This document shows, piece by piece, positions 16,572 to 24,985 of a DNA stretch of 64,000 bases. The number at the start of each line of letters is the position of its first letter. Position 1 is the stretch's first letter. The notes below the pieces were generated by a model. The model did no database searches. It saw only the letters and a program-made list of their open reading frames with translations, and was not told the DNA's origin. The DNA comes from Ilumatobacteraceae bacterium. GTDB taxonomy: Bacteria; Actinomycetota; Acidimicrobiia; Acidimicrobiales; Ilumatobacteraceae. The stretch covers positions 1 to 64,000 of the forward strand of contig JALHOG010000021.1 of the NCBI GenBank assembly GCA_022843125.1, in the 5' to 3' direction. The position numbers and the translations under genes are program-made.

Positions 16572-17609
16572 TCAGCCGGTGACGGGGCGGCGTTCGACGG
16601 TGCCGTCGGCGCGGGTGACGAACAGGGCGTCGATTCGTGGCCAGGCGAGCTGACTGACGCCGGCTGGGCCGTCAACACCAGCATCGTCGACGTCGAGCGG
16701 GCGCATCTGGTCGCGGGCCTTGCGCGGCCTCCGCCACAGCACGAGGCGCCCGGCCGCGCACCCGGTGACGAGCCGGCCGCCGTCGCGCTGCCAGGCGATC
16801 GCATCGATGTGGCGGTCATGCGCTTCGCCGCTCGCCGGGGCGCGGCCGCTCGGACCCTTGCCCGAGAAGTCCCACACGGTGAGGCCGCCGAGGCAGCCGA
16901 CCGCCAGCCACTGGCCCTCGGGCGAGAACACGAGGCGTTCGACCTTGGCCGGATAGCCCGACATCGACAGCTCGTCGCCCGACCACAGCTTCCAGAGGTG
17001 GACGGTCGCATCCTGTGAGCCTGCACACGCCCATCGCCCGTTCGGCGACACCGCGAGGCCGAGCAACGAACCCTTCCACTCGAACATGGCCGTTGGCTCG
17101 AGCGCGGGGTCGGACACTTCGAACCAGGTGATCCCGCCGTACGCGATCGCGCCGACGCGGCCACTGTTGGGGGCCCACGCGACGTCGGTGACCGTCGAGG
17201 CGAGCGGGGCGTAGCGGTGCGTGATCGTGCCGGCGGTGTCGGCCACGAGCACGTGCTTGCCGGAGGCGATCGCGAGGAAGCGGCTGTCGGGGGACCAGGC
17301 GACGCGCTGCACCCATGCACCCGTGGCGATCGCGGCGATCTCGCGCAGGTCGCGGTCGACGATGCGGACCATGCCGTCCTGGCCGCCGGCCGCCAGATGG
17401 TCACCCGAGCGCGACCAGGCGAGCGTGGTGATGCCCATCGGGTGGTCGGCCAGCTTGAACAGGACCTCGCCGGTCGTGGCGTCGGCGACGACCCCGTCCC
17501 CGGCCAACGAGCCAGCTGCAACACGCTCACCGGTCGGGTCGACCGCGACTGCTGCGACGTAGTCGGCCAGCTCGAAGCGCCAGATCGGCGCGCCGATCAG
17601 ACCAGACAC
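16572..17609 (-). CDS. WD40-repeat beta-propeller protein, COG0523 partner (copy 1)
   Basis: 345 residues from GTG 17609, overlapping the end of the COG0523 gene by 13 nt. About seven WD40-like blades are visible with repeated patterns such as VAAVAVDPTGERVAAGS, TLAWSRSGDHLAAGG and GLAVSPNGRWACAGS...VHLWK. No signal peptide or membrane segment, so it is probably a cytosolic scaffold. It is the second gene behind the Zur-like box at 18616. Two other WD40 genes in this window (29278, 37939) also follow metal-handling genes. Function unknown; a client-binding role beside the metallochaperone is inferred. Confidence 0.85.
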   Translation of the reverse strand: MSGLIGAPIWRFELADYVAAVAVDPTGERVAAGSLAGDGVVADATTGEVLFKLADHPMGITTLAWSRSGDHLAAGGQDGMVRIVDRDLREIAAIATGAWVQRVAWSPDSRFLAIASGKHVLVADTAGTITHRYAPLASTVTDVAWAPNSGRVGAIAYGGITWFEVSDPALEPTAMFEWKGSLLGLAVSPNGRWACAGSQDATVHLWKLWSGDELSMSGYPAKVERLVFSPEGQWLAVGCLGGLTVWDFSGKGPSGRAPASGEAHDRHIDAIAWQRDGGRLVTGCAAGRLVLWRRPRKARDQMRPLDVDDAGVDGPAGVSQLAWPRIDALFVTRADGTVERRPVTG

Positions 17610-18601
17610 GCCCGGAACCCCTGCTCGAGCTCGGTGCGATCGAGGTTGCGACCGATGAACACCAGCTTGTTGGTGCGCGATTCGCCGTCGCGCCACGGGC
17701 GGTCGGCCTGCCCGTCGAGCAGCATGTGCACGCCCTGGAACACGTATCGCTTGTCGGCGCCCTCGATCGCGAGGATCCCCTTGGAGCGGAAGATGTCGAC
17801 ACCCCGCTCACGCAGCAGCGTGCCGATCCAGTTGTTGAGCTTGCGCTCGTCGACCTCGCCGTCGATCGCGAGCCCGACCGACGTGACGGTGAGGTCGTGC
17901 TGGTGCTCGGCGTCCGGATCGAGGAACTCGGGATCGTCCGCGAGCACGCGGTTCAGGTCGAACGCGCCGACGTCGAGGATCGCGTCGAGGTCGACCTGGC
18001 CGAAGGTGGTCCGCACGATCGGCGCCAGGTGGTTGATGGCGCGGATGCGGCGCTCGACGGCCTGCAGGTCGTATTCACCGGCCGTGAGGTCGATCTTGTT
18101 GAGCACGATCCGATCGGCGAACGCGAGCTGCTCGACGGCCTCGTTCTCGGTGCCCTCGGGCTTCTCGTCGTCGAGGTGCGTCACCAGGTGGACGGCGTCG
18201 ACGACCGTCACGATCGCGTCGAGCCGGAGCTGGCTCGAGATCTCGTCGTCGACGAAGAACGTCTGGGCGACGGGCGCCGGGTCGGCGAGGCCGGTGGTCT
18301 CGACGAGGATCTGGTCGAACTTGTCGCGCCGCTTCATCAGGTTGCCGAGGATGCGGATGAGGTCGCCGCGCACGGTGCAGCAGATGCACCCGTTGTTCAT
18401 CTCGAAGATCTCCTCCTCGGCGTCGAGCACGAGCGCGTCGTCGATGCCGATCTCACCGAACTCGTTCTCGATGACGGCGATCCGCTTGCCGTGCTGCGCG
18501 GTGAGGATGTGGTTGAGCAGGGTCGTCTTGCCCGAACCGAGGAACCCGGTGAGCACGGTCACGGGAACCCGGGTGTCGATGGCGGTCGCGGTGTCGGTCA
18601 T
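17597..18601 (-). CDS. COG0523/CobW-family GTPase, putative zinc metallochaperone (1)
   Basis: 334 residues from ATG 18601. Walker A GFLGSGKT (19-26), metal motif GCICC (71-75), ETTG switch and NKID base-recognition motif (168-171) are all present; the CobW C-terminal domain follows. Members of this family deliver zinc or other metals to client enzymes using GTP. The start is set by a leaderless promoter (TATTGT ending 7 nt upstream) under a Zur-like box. It is cotranscribed with a WD40 gene and divergent from a [2Fe-2S]-type small protein. Confidence 0.92.
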   Translation of the reverse strand: MTDTATAIDTRVPVTVLTGFLGSGKTTLLNHILTAQHGKRIAVIENEFGEIGIDDALVLDAEEEIFEMNNGCICCTVRGDLIRILGNLMKRRDKFDQILVETTGLADPAPVAQTFFVDDEISSQLRLDAIVTVVDAVHLVTHLDDEKPEGTENEAVEQLAFADRIVLNKIDLTAGEYDLQAVERRIRAINHLAPIVRTTFGQVDLDAILDVGAFDLNRVLADDPEFLDPDAEHQHDLTVTSVGLAIDGEVDERKLNNWIGTLLRERGVDIFRSKGILAIEGADKRYVFQGVHMLLDGQADRPWRDGESRTNKLVFIGRNLDRTELEQGFRACLV

Positions 18602-18615
18602 CCGCCCGACAATAC

Positions 18616-18630
18616 TCAGAATCGTTCTCA
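18616..18630. promoter_or_regulatory. Zur-like operator, box 1 (divergent)
   Basis: On the minus strand the site reads TGAGAACGATTCTGA, close to the palindrome TGAGAATnATTCTCA shared by six sites in this window. It lies between the COG0523 gene (minus, -10 TATTGT) and the small ferredoxin-like gene (plus, -10 GATAAT at 18647-18652) and would block both promoters when zinc is replete. Confidence 0.75.
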
Positions 18631-18660
18631 TTCACTCGATCAGCTCGATAATCTCACCGG

Positions 18661-19068
18661 ATGGCACCATCCCGCCCCGCGTTCCGCGTCCTGCTGTGCG
18701 ACGGCTGCTGCTGCGGCACCGAGCGCAAGCACCCCGACGTCGACCATGCGGCACAGCGGTCCAGGCTGGGTCATGCTGCCCGGCAGGGTGGCGGGTCGGT
18801 GCGGACCACCGGGTGTCTCGACCGGTGCAGCGAGTCCAACGTGGTCGTGGTGCGCCGCAGCGACGGCCCCACCACGTGGCTCGGGCGTGTGCTCGATCAG
18901 GACGCCGAGCGGGCCGTCGCGACCTGGCTCGCGGCCGGAGCCGACCCGGACGCGATGTCCGACACGGTCCGCCGCCTCGCCCTGCCGGCCCCGGTCAGCA
19001 ACGAGGCGAGCACGAAGCAGGCGACGGCGATCAGCGCGATCGTCGGGCCCGGCGGGGTCCCGAGGTGA
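18661..19068 (+). CDS. Small (2Fe-2S) thioredoxin-like ferredoxin-type protein
   Basis: 135 residues. The N-terminus has VLLCDGCCCGTERKHPDVDH and the middle TTGCLDRCSESNVVVVR...TWLGRVL, the cysteine layout of thioredoxin-fold [2Fe-2S] proteins. The family domain ends near residue 110; the remaining 25 residues run 172 nt into the convergent znuB gene, an unusual overlap. Leaderless start: GATAAT ends 8 nt before ATG 18661. Shares Zur-like box 1 with the COG0523 gene, so it probably has a role in zinc limitation. Precise function unknown. Confidence 0.72.
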   Translation: MAPSRPAFRVLLCDGCCCGTERKHPDVDHAAQRSRLGHAARQGGGSVRTTGCLDRCSESNVVVVRRSDGPTTWLGRVLDQDAERAVATWLAAGADPDAMSDTVRRLALPAPVSNEASTKQATAISAIVGPGGVPR

Positions 19069-19790
19069 TAGCTGAGCGTCAGGCCGCCGAGGCATGACCC
19101 GACGCCGATCGCAACTGCGACCAGGGTCATGGTCGACACCTGGTCGGTGACGAGACGCGCCGCGGCGGCGGGGGTCACGAGCATCGCCACGCTGAGCAGG
19201 AGCCCGACCGTGTCGAGGCTCACCACGACCGTGACGGAGATCAGCGCCATCAGCACGTACCGCAGGCGCGCCACCGGAACCCCGACCTGCGCTGCGTGGA
19301 TCGGATCGAAGGTCAACGCGCGCAGGTCGCCGAACGACACGGCGACCGTGAGCAGGGCGAGCAGGGTCAGCGACGCGGCGATGACGAGATCGGTGCGGTC
19401 GATCGTGACGATCTGGCCGAACAGGAAGTGGGTGATGTCGACACCGATCCGGTCGGTCTGGCTGATGAGCAGCACCCCGAGCGCGAACATCAGCGTCTCG
19501 GCGACGCCGATGATCGAGTCCTGCCCCAGCCGGCGTCGCCCCTCGAACGCGGTGATGACCCACCCCATCACCAGGCCGGCGGCCAGCGCGCCGAGCGTGA
19601 TCGAGATGCCTGCCATGTAGGCGGCCGCCACGCCCGCCAGCGTGCCGTGGCTCATCGCATCGCCGAGGTACGCGAGCCGGCGCAGCACCACCCACACGCC
19701 GACCGTCGGAGCGAGCACTCCCACGAGCAGCGCGGCGAGCGCCGCTCGCTGCATGAAGTCGGTCTGGTACGGGTCGAGCAGCCAGCTCAC
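18897..19790 (-). CDS. znuB: Zinc ABC transporter permease ZnuB
   Basis: 297 residues, ABC-3 family permease with about eight membrane helices. The family pattern RRLAYLGDAMSHGTLAGVAAAY is seen near residue 37-60 and SFGDLRALTFDPIHAAQVGV in the cytoplasmic coupling region. GTG start 7 nt after the znuC stop. The last 25 residues (after TGAGRARRR) are polar and extend under the convergent ferredoxin-like gene, so the functional protein could end earlier in relatives. Confidence 0.92.
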   Translation of the reverse strand: MSWLLDPYQTDFMQRAALAALLVGVLAPTVGVWVVLRRLAYLGDAMSHGTLAGVAAAYMAGISITLGALAAGLVMGWVITAFEGRRRLGQDSIIGVAETLMFALGVLLISQTDRIGVDITHFLFGQIVTIDRTDLVIAASLTLLALLTVAVSFGDLRALTFDPIHAAQVGVPVARLRYVLMALISVTVVVSLDTVGLLLSVAMLVTPAAAARLVTDQVSTMTLVAVAIGVGSCLGGLTLSYHLGTPPGPTIALIAVACFVLASLLTGAGRARRRTVSDIASGSAPAASQVATARSAS

Positions 19791-19797
19791 CGTGCGC

Positions 19798-20550
19798 TCA
19801 CACGGTTCCGGCGAGTGCGCTGCCGAACACGGCGTCGAGCTCGCGTTCGCCGAGCACGGTCCGTGGATCGCCGTCGGCGACGAGGCCGCGGTTGATCGCC
19901 AGGCACCGGTCGAACCGACGCCGTGCGAGCGCGAGGTCGTGGGTGGCGACGAGGAGCGTCACCCCGTCGTCGCGGAGGGCGTGGAACACGTCGAGCAACT
20001 GCTCGGTGCGGGGCTGGTCGACACCCGAGAGCGCCTCGTCGAGCAGGAGCACGTGGGCCTCCTGCGCGAGCGCACGGGCGAGGAACGCCCGCTGCGCCTG
20101 GCCGCCCGACAGGGTGCCGATCGGCCGTTCCGCGAGATCGTCGACGCCCACCCGCCGCATGCAGCCGAGCGCAGCGTCGCGATCGGCCTGACGCGGCCGC
20201 CGACCGAACGGAACGAAGCGGCGCCGGCCCGACAGGACCAGATCACCGACCGTGATCGGGAACCCCATGTCGAGGTCGCTGCGCTGCGGGATGTACGCCG
20301 CGCACATCCGGTCGCGCTGGTGGTGGCAGTGGGCACCGCTGAGCGCGACCGCTCCTGCGTGCGACACCAGGCCGACGATCGCCCGGAACATCGAGCTCTT
20401 CCCGGCACCGTTGGGCCCGATCACGGCGATCAGCTCGCCGGCCCCCACGTCGAACGTCACGTCGCGCAGCGCGACGACGTCGCCGTAGGCGACACCCAGC
20501 CCGTCGACCGACAGCAACCCGCAGCCTGCGTCGTGCACAGGTGGGTTCAC
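19798..20550 (-). CDS. znuC: Zinc ABC transporter ATPase ZnuC
   Basis: 250 residues from GTG 20550, overlapping the znuA stop by 4 nt. Walker A GPNGAGKSS, signature LSGGQAQR, Walker B VLLLDEALSGVD and the ATHD switch are visible, as is GAHCHHQRDRMCAAYIPQR of the metal-type subfamily. It powers ZnuB for zinc import. A longer open frame upstream is only a shadow of znuA. Confidence 0.93.
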   Translation of the reverse strand: MNPPVHDAGCGLLSVDGLGVAYGDVVALRDVTFDVGAGELIAVIGPNGAGKSSMFRAIVGLVSHAGAVALSGAHCHHQRDRMCAAYIPQRSDLDMGFPITVGDLVLSGRRRFVPFGRRPRQADRDAALGCMRRVGVDDLAERPIGTLSGGQAQRAFLARALAQEAHVLLLDEALSGVDQPRTEQLLDVFHALRDDGVTLLVATHDLALARRRFDRCLAINRGLVADGDPRTVLGERELDAVFGSALAGTV

Positions 20551-21503
20551 GCGGTACACCCGAGCCCGGCGACGAGCCGCTCCAGGTTCTCGCGCATGAT
20601 CGTCGCGTACGAGGTGCCCTCCTCGATCTGCTCGCCGGTCAGCCCTTCGATCGGATCGAGCAGGGACAGCTCGGCGCCGATCTCGTTCGCGACGGTCTCG
20701 GCGAGGTCGGGCGGCGCCAGCTCCTCGAGGAAGATCGTCGTGACGCCCTCGGCTGCCGCCTCCTCGGCGATCGCCTCGAGCGTCCGCGGGTCCGGTTCGG
20801 CGTCGGGCGAGACGCCGGCGATCGGGATCTGGCGCAGGCCGTACTGCTCGGCGAGGTAGCCGAACGCGCGATGGCTGGTGACGACCACCCGCGACTCGCA
20901 CTCGGCGAGCGCGGTGCGGTACTCGGCGTCGAGCCCCACCAGGTTCTCGAGGTAGGCATCGGCGTTGGTGCGGTAGGTGCCGGCGTTGTCGGGGTCGGTC
21001 TCGCTCAGCGTGTCGACCATCGCCTCGACCATCGTGATCATCCGGGCCGGGTCGAGCCACACATGTGGGTCGACGTCGCCCTCGAGCACCTCACCGTCGA
21101 CCTCGCCCTGCGTCCCGGCGAGCTGCGGGTCGACCGGCAGCAAGTCGACGGCGTCGAGCAGGTCGACCACGACCGTGTCGTCGCCCGCCCCACCGGCGGC
21201 GTCTTCGACCTCGGGCTGGAAGTTGCGGCCGAGCAGGAACACGACGTCGGCATCGACGATCTCCTCAACCTGCTTGGGTTCGAGCTGGACGTCGTGCGGC
21301 CCCTGACCGGGTGGGGTGATGCCGATCACCTCGACGAGATCGCCACCGACGCCGCGGGCCGCTTCCTCGATCGGGTAGAAGGCGGCGGCCACGCTCACCG
21401 ATCCGGAGGCACCGTCATCGTCGCTGCCGCACGCCGCGAAGGTGCCGGTGACGATGGCGGCGACGATGACGGGCATGGCACGCGAGTGGCGGGGTGATGA
21501 CAT
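20547..21503 (-). CDS. znuA: Zinc-binding lipoprotein ZnuA
   Basis: 318 residues with a lipoprotein signal (FAAC, lipidated C25). Cluster A-I ligands fit zinc: H70 (GPHDVQL), H147 (DPHVWLDP), H211 (TSHRAFGYL) and an acidic residue at 260/261 (FLEELAPP). The usual His-rich loop is replaced by an acidic one (EVDGEVLEGDVD, about 134-145). The start has no ribosome site; TATAGC ends 8 nt before ATG 21503, suggesting a leaderless transcript under Zur-like box 2. First gene of znuACB. Confidence 0.93.
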   Translation of the reverse strand: MSSPRHSRAMPVIVAAIVTGTFAACGSDDDGASGSVSVAAAFYPIEEAARGVGGDLVEVIGITPPGQGPHDVQLEPKQVEEIVDADVVFLLGRNFQPEVEDAAGGAGDDTVVVDLLDAVDLLPVDPQLAGTQGEVDGEVLEGDVDPHVWLDPARMITMVEAMVDTLSETDPDNAGTYRTNADAYLENLVGLDAEYRTALAECESRVVVTSHRAFGYLAEQYGLRQIPIAGVSPDAEPDPRTLEAIAEEAAAEGVTTIFLEELAPPDLAETVANEIGAELSLLDPIEGLTGEQIEEGTSYATIMRENLERLVAGLGCTA

Positions 21504-21522
21504 GCCGGCAAGCTATACGTAA

Positions 21523-21537
21523 TGAGAGTGATTCTCA
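21523..21537. promoter_or_regulatory. Zur-like operator, box 2 (divergent)
   Basis: TGAGAGTGATTCTCA lies between znuA (minus) and a 67-residue gene plus COG0523 gene (plus). Its position covers the -35 to -10 zone of both promoters (minus-strand TATAGC; plus-strand TACCGT at 21545-21550). Next to znuABC this is the strongest functional anchor for calling the six sites Zur boxes. Confidence 0.82.
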
Positions 21538-21556
21538 AACTTGCTACCGTGGCGAC

Positions 21557-21760
21557 ATGGAACTGATGAGTACCTCGCTGATCGACTGCTTCGGTTCGAC
21601 CACCCACACCCTCACGCTGCTCGTCGACGGGCGCGTGCGCATCAGGTTCGCGAGCGGGGCCGAGGCCGACGTCGATCCGAACACCGGCACGGTGCTCACG
21701 CCCGGGCGCACCGTTCCCGACCACGTGGTGGCGGCCGCGCGCTCGATGCGCCTCGGATGA
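21557..21760 (+). CDS. Small 67-residue protein of unknown function in the zinc regulon
   Basis: Begins MELMSTSLIDCFGSTTHTL. The start is fixed by a leaderless promoter, TACCGT ending 6 nt before ATG 21557, below Zur-like box 2. Its stop overlaps the ATG of the next COG0523 gene by 4 nt, implying translational coupling. The predicted protein is short, mostly beta-strand (TLTLLVDGRVRIRF, ADVDPNTGTVL) with one Cys and one His. No family recognised; it may assist or regulate the GTPase. Confidence 0.65.
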   Translation: MELMSTSLIDCFGSTTHTLTLLVDGRVRIRFASGAEADVDPNTGTVLTPGRTVPDHVVAAARSMRLG

Positions 21761-22704
21761 GACGGCGGCATGATGGCGGCGTGACGCGCTACGTCGAGCC
21801 CGAGTTCCTGCCGTGGGACGGCCGCCGGGTGCCGCTCACGTTCGTCGGCGGGTACCTGGGCGCAGGGAAGACCACGGCGATCAACGAGGTGCTCGCCCAG
21901 ACCGATCGCCCGATCGCCGTGATCGTGAACGACGTCGGTGCGGTCAACATCGACGCTGCGCTGATCCGGCGGCGTCACGGTGACACGATCGAGCTGACCG
22001 ACGGGTGCGTCTGTTGCTCGTCGGTCGACGGGCTGGGAGCGGCGTTCGACCAGATCCGGGCGCGGCCCGAGCCACCCGACCACGTGCTCGTCGAGCTGAG
22101 CGGGGTCGCCGAGCCGTCGCAGGTGGTGCCCTGGGGATGGTCGGCGGGCTTTCGGCTGGACGGCGTGATCGTGATCGCGGCGGCGGACCAGCTCGCAGGA
22201 GCAGCGGCGTTGCCGCGTTGGATCGTGGAGCGCATCGACCGGCAGATCGTCGAGGCCGACCTGCTGGTGCTCACGAAGACCGACATCGTCGACCTCGATG
22301 TCGAGCGGGCCGCGCGCGCCCGGCTCGACGAGCTGGCCCCGACGACCCCGGTCCTGGTCGGCGGCCGTGGCAGCGTCGAGCCCGGAACGGTCGGGCGGTT
22401 CCTGTCGCTCGGCGGTCGCCGCCCGGGTGGGCCGGCGGCGGTGCCCGACCCGACCCTGTTCGACGCCCACCAGGTCGCGACGGTTGCCGCCCCACGCGAC
22501 GTCAGCTCGGCCGAGCTCGACGTGTGGCTCGACTCGCTCGGGCAGGGGAGTGGGGGCGAGGTCGTCCGCGTCAAAGGGCTGGTCGACACGACCGACCTCG
22601 GGCTCGTGCTGGTGCAGGTGGTCGGCCGCCGCCGAGAGGTGACGCCGGTGCCCGAGCCTGAACGCGGCGAGCCCACCGACCTCGTCGTGATCTCGCTCCG
22701 CTGA
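21757..22704 (+). CDS. COG0523/CobW-family GTPase, putative zinc metallochaperone (2)
   Basis: 315 residues if read from ATG 21757 (4-nt overlap with the small upstream gene); GTG 21781 is an alternative start. Walker A GGYLGAGKTT (31-40), metal motif GCVCC (82-86), ELSG switch and TKTD base motif are intact. The C-terminal domain is short and lacks a His-rich tail. Same Zur-like control as znuA. Likely hands metal to an unknown client during zinc limitation. Confidence 0.9.
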   Translation: MRRRHDGGVTRYVEPEFLPWDGRRVPLTFVGGYLGAGKTTAINEVLAQTDRPIAVIVNDVGAVNIDAALIRRRHGDTIELTDGCVCCSSVDGLGAAFDQIRARPEPPDHVLVELSGVAEPSQVVPWGWSAGFRLDGVIVIAAADQLAGAAALPRWIVERIDRQIVEADLLVLTKTDIVDLDVERAARARLDELAPTTPVLVGGRGSVEPGTVGRFLSLGGRRPGGPAAVPDPTLFDAHQVATVAAPRDVSSAELDVWLDSLGQGSGGEVVRVKGLVDTTDLGLVLVQVVGRRREVTPVPEPERGEPTDLVVISLR

Positions 22705-22734
22705 CGCGCGGCACCCGGCCAACGACGGGTCGGC

Positions 22735-24276
22735 TCAGGCAGCGCGCCGGGCGCGCAGGACGGCGTCGTCGGCGTGGCGGGCACCCGCTGGTGGGTTCGG
22801 TCGTGGCCGGACCTCGTCGACCTCGATCGTGAACCCGTCGGCGAGCGCGCGGCGCAGATCATCGAGGTCTGCGAACCGCGTCATGTCGTGACCGTGCTCG
22901 CGCGCCACCTCAGGATCGATGTCGTGGCCGACCACCAGGAAGGTGCCGCCCGGGCGCACCGCATCGACGAGGCGCCGCAGCGCGACTTCGCCAGCCTCCC
23001 GCAGGAGCGAGGGGTACTGGACCGTCACCACGTCGTAGGCCTGCGAAGGCGGCGGCGACGCGAGCACGTCGGCGCACAGCCACTCGACATCGACTCCCTC
23101 CGCGACAGCGGCTTCCCGCGCCCGAGCGATCGCCACCGACGAGATGTCGACGGCGGCGACGGTCCACCCGCGTTGGGCGAGCCAGATCGCATCGGCGCCC
23201 TCGCCGCAGCCCACGTCGAGGATCCGCCCAGGGGTCACGCCGTCGAGCTCGGCCACGAGCGAACCGTTCGGTGCGCCGCTCCACCAGCGGTCGGTCACGG
23301 AGCCGTACCGCTCGTCCCACCAGCGGGCGTCGACCGTCGACCGGAGCGCCGCCACGGCGTCGGCCTCGGTGAGGTCCATGTTGACGAACGCGCCCACCTG
23401 GGCGCCGCGGGCGGCGGCCTGGAGCACCTGGTTCGACGGGTCGGCGACGTTGCCGGCGGCGTACACGCCGGCGACGTTCGTGGCACCGGTGGGCGACGTC
23501 GGCACCACGTCGCCGATCCCCATCGGGTGCGGCTCGGTGGCGATCGCGAGGCCGGCGACCATCGCCAGGTTCGGCCACATCAGTGGCCCGACCACCACCG
23601 CGTCGGCAGCGAGCAGCGCGCCATCGGTGAGGCGGACGCCATCGTCGTCCACGCCCTCGACTGCGACTGCGACCACGTCGACGCCGAGCGCGGCGAGCTG
23701 CTCGCGCCGGTGCTCGTCCGGGCCGGCTCCGCTGTGCACGACGAGCGTCACGGTGTCGCTGAGCTGGCGGAACAGCAGCGCCTGGTGGCCACCGAACCCG
23801 GCGCTGTCGATCACGACGATCCGCTGACCCTGCACCTCCCATCCGTGGCAGTACGGGCAGTGGATCACGCGCCGGCCCCAGTGTTCCCGCACGCCCGGGA
23901 TGTCGGGCAGCTCGTCGGTGAGCCCCGTCGCCATCACGACCCGCCGCGCGCTGAGTCGACCGCCCGACTCGAGGGTGACCTCGAAGCCGGCGGACGCGGA
24001 ACCGGTGGCGGCGACCACGCGATCGTCGATGACCTCGATGCCGTACGCGGCGACCTCGCGCCGGGCGATCGCCGTGAGCTCGGCGGGCGGGAGTCCGTCG
24101 TGGCCGAGGTAGCCGTGCATGTGGGCCGCGGGCGCGTTGCGCGGCTCACCTGCGTCGACCACCACCACGGACCGCCGCATCCGACCGAGCTGGAGGGCGG
24201 CGGCGAGCCCGGCAGGGCCGCCGCCGATCACGACGACGTCGAACGGGCGGGTGTGTTGTGCAGACGAGCCGGCCAT
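22735..24276 (-). CDS. Thioredoxin-reductase-like / SAM-methyltransferase fusion
   Basis: 513 residues from ATG 24276. Residues 1-305 form a thioredoxin-reductase-like flavoprotein: FDVVVIGGGPAGLAAALQLGR, redox pair CPYC near 129, and VAGVYAAGNVADPSNQ. Residues 320-513 form a class I methyltransferase with ILDVGCGEGADAIWLA. Such bifunctional proteins occur in other actinobacteria; substrate unknown (thiol or chalcogen compounds are conceivable). The gene is divergent from an XRE/cupin regulator, with a perfect palindrome between them, and has no Zur box. Confidence 0.88.
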   Translation of the reverse strand: MAGSSAQHTRPFDVVVIGGGPAGLAAALQLGRMRRSVVVVDAGEPRNAPAAHMHGYLGHDGLPPAELTAIARREVAAYGIEVIDDRVVAATGSASAGFEVTLESGGRLSARRVVMATGLTDELPDIPGVREHWGRRVIHCPYCHGWEVQGQRIVVIDSAGFGGHQALLFRQLSDTVTLVVHSGAGPDEHRREQLAALGVDVVAVAVEGVDDDGVRLTDGALLAADAVVVGPLMWPNLAMVAGLAIATEPHPMGIGDVVPTSPTGATNVAGVYAAGNVADPSNQVLQAAARGAQVGAFVNMDLTEADAVAALRSTVDARWWDERYGSVTDRWWSGAPNGSLVAELDGVTPGRILDVGCGEGADAIWLAQRGWTVAAVDISSVAIARAREAAVAEGVDVEWLCADVLASPPPSQAYDVVTVQYPSLLREAGEVALRRLVDAVRPGGTFLVVGHDIDPEVAREHGHDMTRFADLDDLRRALADGFTIEVDEVRPRPNPPAGARHADDAVLRARRAA

Positions 24277-24314
24277 GGAGGGTACGGTAGGGATCCATGC
24301 GGGTTGCGCATCAT

Positions 24315-24335
24315 GTCTTGCGGAATTCGCAAGAC
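24315..24335. promoter_or_regulatory. Palindromic operator for the XRE regulator
   Basis: GTCTTGCG-GAATT-CGCAAGAC is a perfect 8-bp-arm inverted repeat in the 76-bp gap between the TrxR/methyltransferase fusion and the XRE/cupin gene. A further TTGCG lies at 24304-24308. It is the obvious site for the HTH protein encoded next to it; binding is inferred. Confidence 0.65.
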
Positions 24336-24352
24336 GGCGGCATCCTCGTGGT

Positions 24353-24952
24353 ATGCCCGACGTCGAGTCGCTCGTCCGTGTCCGCCTACGCGCGCTCCGC
24401 CAGCAGCGGGGTTGGTCGCTCGACGAACTGGCCGAGCGGGCGCACCTGAGCGCGTCGACGCTGAGCCGGATCGAGACAGGGAAGCGGAGCATCGGGCTCG
24501 ACGTGCTCGTGGCGCTGGCGCAGGCGCTCGCAGCTGACATCGACCAGCTCCTCGCTGCCGACGACGACACCGACGTCGTGATCCGTCCGGCGCCCACCGG
24601 GATGGGCAACGCGACGGTCTGGCCGCTCAGCCGCCCGGGCGCGTCGACCACCGCGGTGAAGATCCGCTACGAGCCCTCGGATCGTCGCCCCGAGCCGAAG
24701 GTGCATCCCGGTCACGACTGGATGTTCGTCCTCGACGGAACGGTGGAGCTGACGCTGGGCGAGCGCCGGATCCTCGTCAACACGGGGGAGGCGGCCGAGT
24801 TCTCGACGATGACCCCGCACGCCGTCGCAGCCGTCGATCGCCCCGCCGAGGTCCTGATGCTGTTCGACCACGAGGGGCAGCGCACGCATCTCCGGCCGTC
24901 CCAGGACCGGAAGAAGCAGCGCCCGACACAGGATCCAGCGAAACAAGAATAG
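24353..24952 (+). CDS. XRE-family regulator with C-terminal cupin domain
   Basis: 199 residues. Residues 5-60 form an HTH_3 domain (LRALRQQRGWSLDELAERAHLSASTLSRIE). Residues 105-180 form a cupin (HPGHDWMFVLDGTVELTLGE...GEAAEFSTMTPHAV), likely sensing a small ligand. The C-terminal tail is basic. It is divergent from the TrxR/methyltransferase fusion and probably controls it through the 24315-24335 palindrome. Start ATG 24353 is 17 nt beyond that palindrome. Confidence 0.87.
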   Translation: MPDVESLVRVRLRALRQQRGWSLDELAERAHLSASTLSRIETGKRSIGLDVLVALAQALAADIDQLLAADDDTDVVIRPAPTGMGNATVWPLSRPGASTTAVKIRYEPSDRRPEPKVHPGHDWMFVLDGTVELTLGERRILVNTGEAAEFSTMTPHAVAAVDRPAEVLMLFDHEGQRTHLRPSQDRKKQRPTQDPAKQE

Positions 24953-24964
24953 GAATCATTCTCA
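24950..24964 (+). promoter_or_regulatory. Zur-like operator, box 3
   Basis: TAGGAATCATTCTCA precedes the leaderless promoter TACGAT (24973-24978), which ends 7 nt before ATG 24986. The right half (ATTCTCA) is perfect, the left half weaker. It would control the methyltransferase, importer, mogA and WD40 operon (24986-30321). Confidence 0.68.
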
Positions 24965-24985
24965 ACATCGGCTACGATCCCGCCG

